From positions 1 through 64,000 of the forward strand of contig NZ_JAODTZ010000040.1 in NCBI RefSeq assembly GCF_025399795.1: a stretch of DNA of 64,000 bases. The letters are read 5' to 3'. Source of the DNA: Streptomyces rhizosphaerihabitans (lineage in GTDB: Bacteria > Actinomycetota > Actinomycetes > Streptomycetales > Streptomycetaceae). The number at the start of each line of letters is the position of its first letter. Positions within the stretch are counted from its first letter, which is position 1. The position numbers were made by a program, and so were the translations under genes. Shown here piece after piece: positions 62,279-64,000 of this stretch. The notes below the pieces were generated by a model that did not search any database, had not been told where the DNA came from, and worked only from the letters and a program-made list of their open reading frames with translations.

Positions 62279-63094
62279 GTGACCGAGCCTCTGCACACCG
62301 AACTCCTCCAGCTCGCGCACGAGGCCGCCCGCCGCGCGGGCGCGCTGCTGCGCGACGGCCGCCCGGCCGACCTCGCGGTCGCCGCCACCAAGTCCAGCCC
62401 GATCGACGTCGTCACCGAGATGGACATCGCCGCCGAGAAGCTGATCACCACGCTGATCGCCGAGCACCGCCCCCGTGACGGCTTCCTCGGCGAGGAGGGC
62501 GCCGCCATCGAGGGCACCAGCGGCATCCGCTGGATCGTCGACCCGCTCGACGGCACGGTCAACTACCTGTACGGGCTGCCGACCTGGGCGGTGTCCATCG
62601 CGGCCGAACAGGACGGCGAGACCGTCGTCGGCGTCGTGGCGGCACCGATGCGCGGCGAGACGTACCACGCGGTTCGCGGCCGGGGCGCCCGAGCCTCCGG
62701 CGCCTGGGTCGGCGAACGCCGGCTGGCCTGCCGCCCGTCGCCGCCGCTCGACCAGGCCCTCGTCGCGACCGGCTTCAACTACGTCACCGCGGTCAAGACC
62801 CGTCAGGCCGACGTGGTCCAGCGACTGATCCCGCTGGTGCGCGACATCCGGCGCTCCGGCTCGGCGGCGGTCGACCTGTGCGACGTCGCGGCCGGGCGTC
62901 TCGACGGCTACTACGAGCGCGGTCTGCACCCCTGGGACCTCGCGGCGGGGGACCTGATCGCCCGGGAAGCGGGCGCGGTGACCGGTGGACGCCCCGGAGA
63001 GCGCCCCGCGGGCGAGCTGACGGTGGCGGCCTCCCCAGGTGTCTTCGGACCTCTCCAGCGTCTCCTGGAGGACCTCGGCGCCTGGCACGACTGA
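62279..63094 (+). CDS. Inositol monophosphatase family protein
   Basis: The 271-residue Mg-dependent phosphatase has the metal motif WIVDPLDGTVNY (D and D ligands), a Glu ligand in EEGAA, and the second signature HPWDLAAGDLIAREAGA. Substrates in the family include inositol phosphates, FBP and histidinol phosphate. The GTG at 62279 is chosen because GAGGAG lies 4-5 bases upstream; an ATG at 62267 overlaps the hemH stop. It is probably co-transcribed with hemH. A terminator follows. Confidence 0.92.
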   Translation: MTEPLHTELLQLAHEAARRAGALLRDGRPADLAVAATKSSPIDVVTEMDIAAEKLITTLIAEHRPRDGFLGEEGAAIEGTSGIRWIVDPLDGTVNYLYGLPTWAVSIAAEQDGETVVGVVAAPMRGETYHAVRGRGARASGAWVGERRLACRPSPPLDQALVATGFNYVTAVKTRQADVVQRLIPLVRDIRRSGSAAVDLCDVAAGRLDGYYERGLHPWDLAAGDLIAREAGAVTGGRPGERPAGELTVAASPGVFGPLQRLLEDLGAWHD

Positions 63095-63175
63095 CGGCAC
63101 GGCCGACGGCTGACCACCGGTAACCGGCGGCGTAGGCGGCGGACGGCGTAGGACGACGGCGGAGTGCAAAAACGG

Positions 63176-63214
63176 AGCGGGGCCCCGGTACTGGATCGAT
63201 ACCGGGGCCCCGCT
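63176..63214. terminator. Bidirectional terminator
   Basis: AGCGGGGCCCCGGTA (63176-63190) pairs perfectly with TACCGGGGCCCCGCT (63200-63214) around a 9-base loop, between convergent genes. Confidence 0.9.
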
Positions 63215-63228
63215 CTCGTGCGTACTGA

Positions 63229-63402
63229 TCAGACGCGCGTGGCGCCGACCTCCACACCGTGCTCTGCGGCAAGGCGGTGCAGGTCGTCCAGCTCGGCCTG
63301 CTCGACCTCCGCGAGGAAGTCGTCGCCTGTTTCGCGAGCCCGCGTCAGGTCGGACTCGGTCGCCCTTATGCGCTGCAGAAGTCCTGCGGTGAAAGCGTCC
63401 AT
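63229..63402 (-). CDS. Small conserved hypothetical protein
   Basis: This 57-residue, mostly helical and acidic protein (RIRATESDLTRARETGDDFL, then VEQAELDDLHRLAAEHGV) looks like a coiled coil. The ATG at 63402 has a GAGGGGGC site. It lies between the terminator and cutR and is, as I recall, found near cutRS in other Streptomyces. Function unknown. Confidence 0.72.
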   Translation of the reverse strand: MDAFTAGLLQRIRATESDLTRARETGDDFLAEVEQAELDDLHRLAAEHGVEVGATRV

Positions 63403-63819
63403 GCTGCGCCCCCTCGTCCTGGGTCGTGGGTCGGGTGGCACGGGGGTGTGCCGATGGGAAGGGGCGATCACGTCTCTGAAGGGGTGCCCAGCGCTGCCCG
63501 GTCTGGGCGGCGACGGTGCCGGACACCCACGCCCGCTCTGCGGAAGCGGTTGGACGTACCACAATGTGGTTTGCCACATGCAGAGCGTGATCGCGGGGTG
63601 TAAAGCCGTCCTCCCCCCGCTCTCTTCCGTGGAAACCTCAACCCGACGAGAAAATCTCGCATTCCCGGTCCCCAGGACGGGCTTCCCTGGCGCCTTCACC
63701 CCGTCTTACAGCCGGTTTATGGCCGAAACGGGCAGGATGGAGCTCTCATCCGTGACGGACCTGCCCGCGTGGTGCCCTGAAACGTGCCCCGCCGGTGGAC
63801 AGAGGGAAGGACAAGCGAC
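63403..63819. other. Divergent promoter region of the small gene and cutR
   Basis: This 417-bp region has no supported gene. It holds the CCACA/TGTGG cluster at 63559-63578 and, at its right end, GAGGGAAGGA, the ribosome site of cutR. Confidence 0.55.
63559..63578. promoter_or_regulatory. Three CCACA/TGTGG half-sites
   Basis: CCACA-A-TGTGG-TTTG-CCACA: the first two form a perfect palindrome and the last two another inverted repeat. Regulator-binding site inferred. Confidence 0.4.
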
Positions 63820-64000
63820 GTGCGCGTACTCGTCGTCGAGGACGAGCAGCTGCTCGCCGATGCGGTGGCCACCGGACTGCGCCGGGAGGCCATGGCCGTC
63901 GACGTCGTGTACGACGGCGCGGCCGCGCTGGAGCGCATCGGGGTCAACGACTACGACGTGGTCGTTCTCGACCGAGACCTCCCGCTGGTGCACGGCGACG
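63820..64000 (+). CDS. cutR: CutR-type response regulator, 5' part
   Basis: The first 60 codons of an OmpR-type response regulator run into the window edge. MRVLVVEDEQLLADAVATGL contains the acidic pocket (E8-D9-E10) and VVVLDRDLP the phospho-acceptor Asp (D52). The GTG start has a strong GAGGGAAGGA site. In S. coelicolor and S. lividans the CutRS pair was described as a repressor of actinorhodin production and is now linked to extracellular protein folding stress. The kinase gene would lie to the right. Confidence 0.85.
   Translation, partial: MRVLVVEDEQLLADAVATGLRREAMAVDVVYDGAAALERIGVNDYDVVVLDRDLPLVHGD

Overview
The window is high-GC chromosomal DNA from a Streptomyces or a very close relative. 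The clearest markers are the principal sigma factor HrdB with its long Lys/Ala-rich N-terminal extension, a WhiH-type sporulation regulator directly upstream of it, topoisomerase IV genes parE and parC about 20 kb apart, the actinobacterial cell-division protein SepH, and a CutR-type response regulator at the right edge. As far as I remember, this gene order follows the conserved hrdB-to-cutRS core region of S. coelicolor. I see no tRNA, rRNA, insertion sequence, prophage, CRISPR array or biosynthetic cluster.

Layout. 0-3.9 kb: a DHA2 exporter with its divergent TetR regulator and twin operators, RNase HII and a small hypothetical. 4.4-12.7 kb: a hypothetical, a RecQ helicase with a phosphoribosyltransferase-like tail, a DUF4192 protein, a glycogen-debranching-like enzyme and a NUDIX/winged-helix regulator. 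12.9-21.5 kb: a fused ABC protein with altered ATPase motifs, whiH, hrdB, a secreted trypsin-like protease, a small zinc-finger-like protein and parE. 22-26.6 kb: a DUF1453 protein, a NarL-type two-component pair, and a DUF485/acetate-type symporter pair. 26.6-33 kb: an SsuABC-like importer placed between two paralogous CitB-type response regulators, one of them with a CitA/DcuS-type kinase. 33.3-37 kb: an Apd1-like 2Fe-2S protein under a probable iron box and two divergent citrate synthases, one fused to a DNA-binding domain. 37-38.5 kb: a small accessory patch with two paralogous 79-residue proteins and a DUF6082 protein.

38.8-48 kb: a CobW-type GTPase, parC, a two-subunit M16 peptidase, an M23 peptidase behind a c-di-AMP (ydaO) riboswitch, a GntR regulator and HPr. 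48-57 kb: a GNAT/NDP-forming acyl-CoA synthetase fusion, a DUF5998 protein, a phosphatase/phosphodiesterase, thymidine kinase, a VOC protein, a rhodanese and SepH. 57.7-64 kb: a membrane protein, a sugar-lactone oxidase with an MFS transporter, ferrochelatase and an inositol-monophosphatase-like enzyme, a small conserved protein, and the start of cutR.

Many transcription units end in long perfect hairpins. The points I find most worth a second look are: the citrate synthase pair, whose intergenic AT-rich palindromes are echoed by an AT-rich, rare-codon patch inside one of the genes; the importer bracketed by twin response regulators with a structured promoter region; two iron-box-like operators; the RecQ-phosphoribosyltransferase fusion; and three genes that look leaderless.
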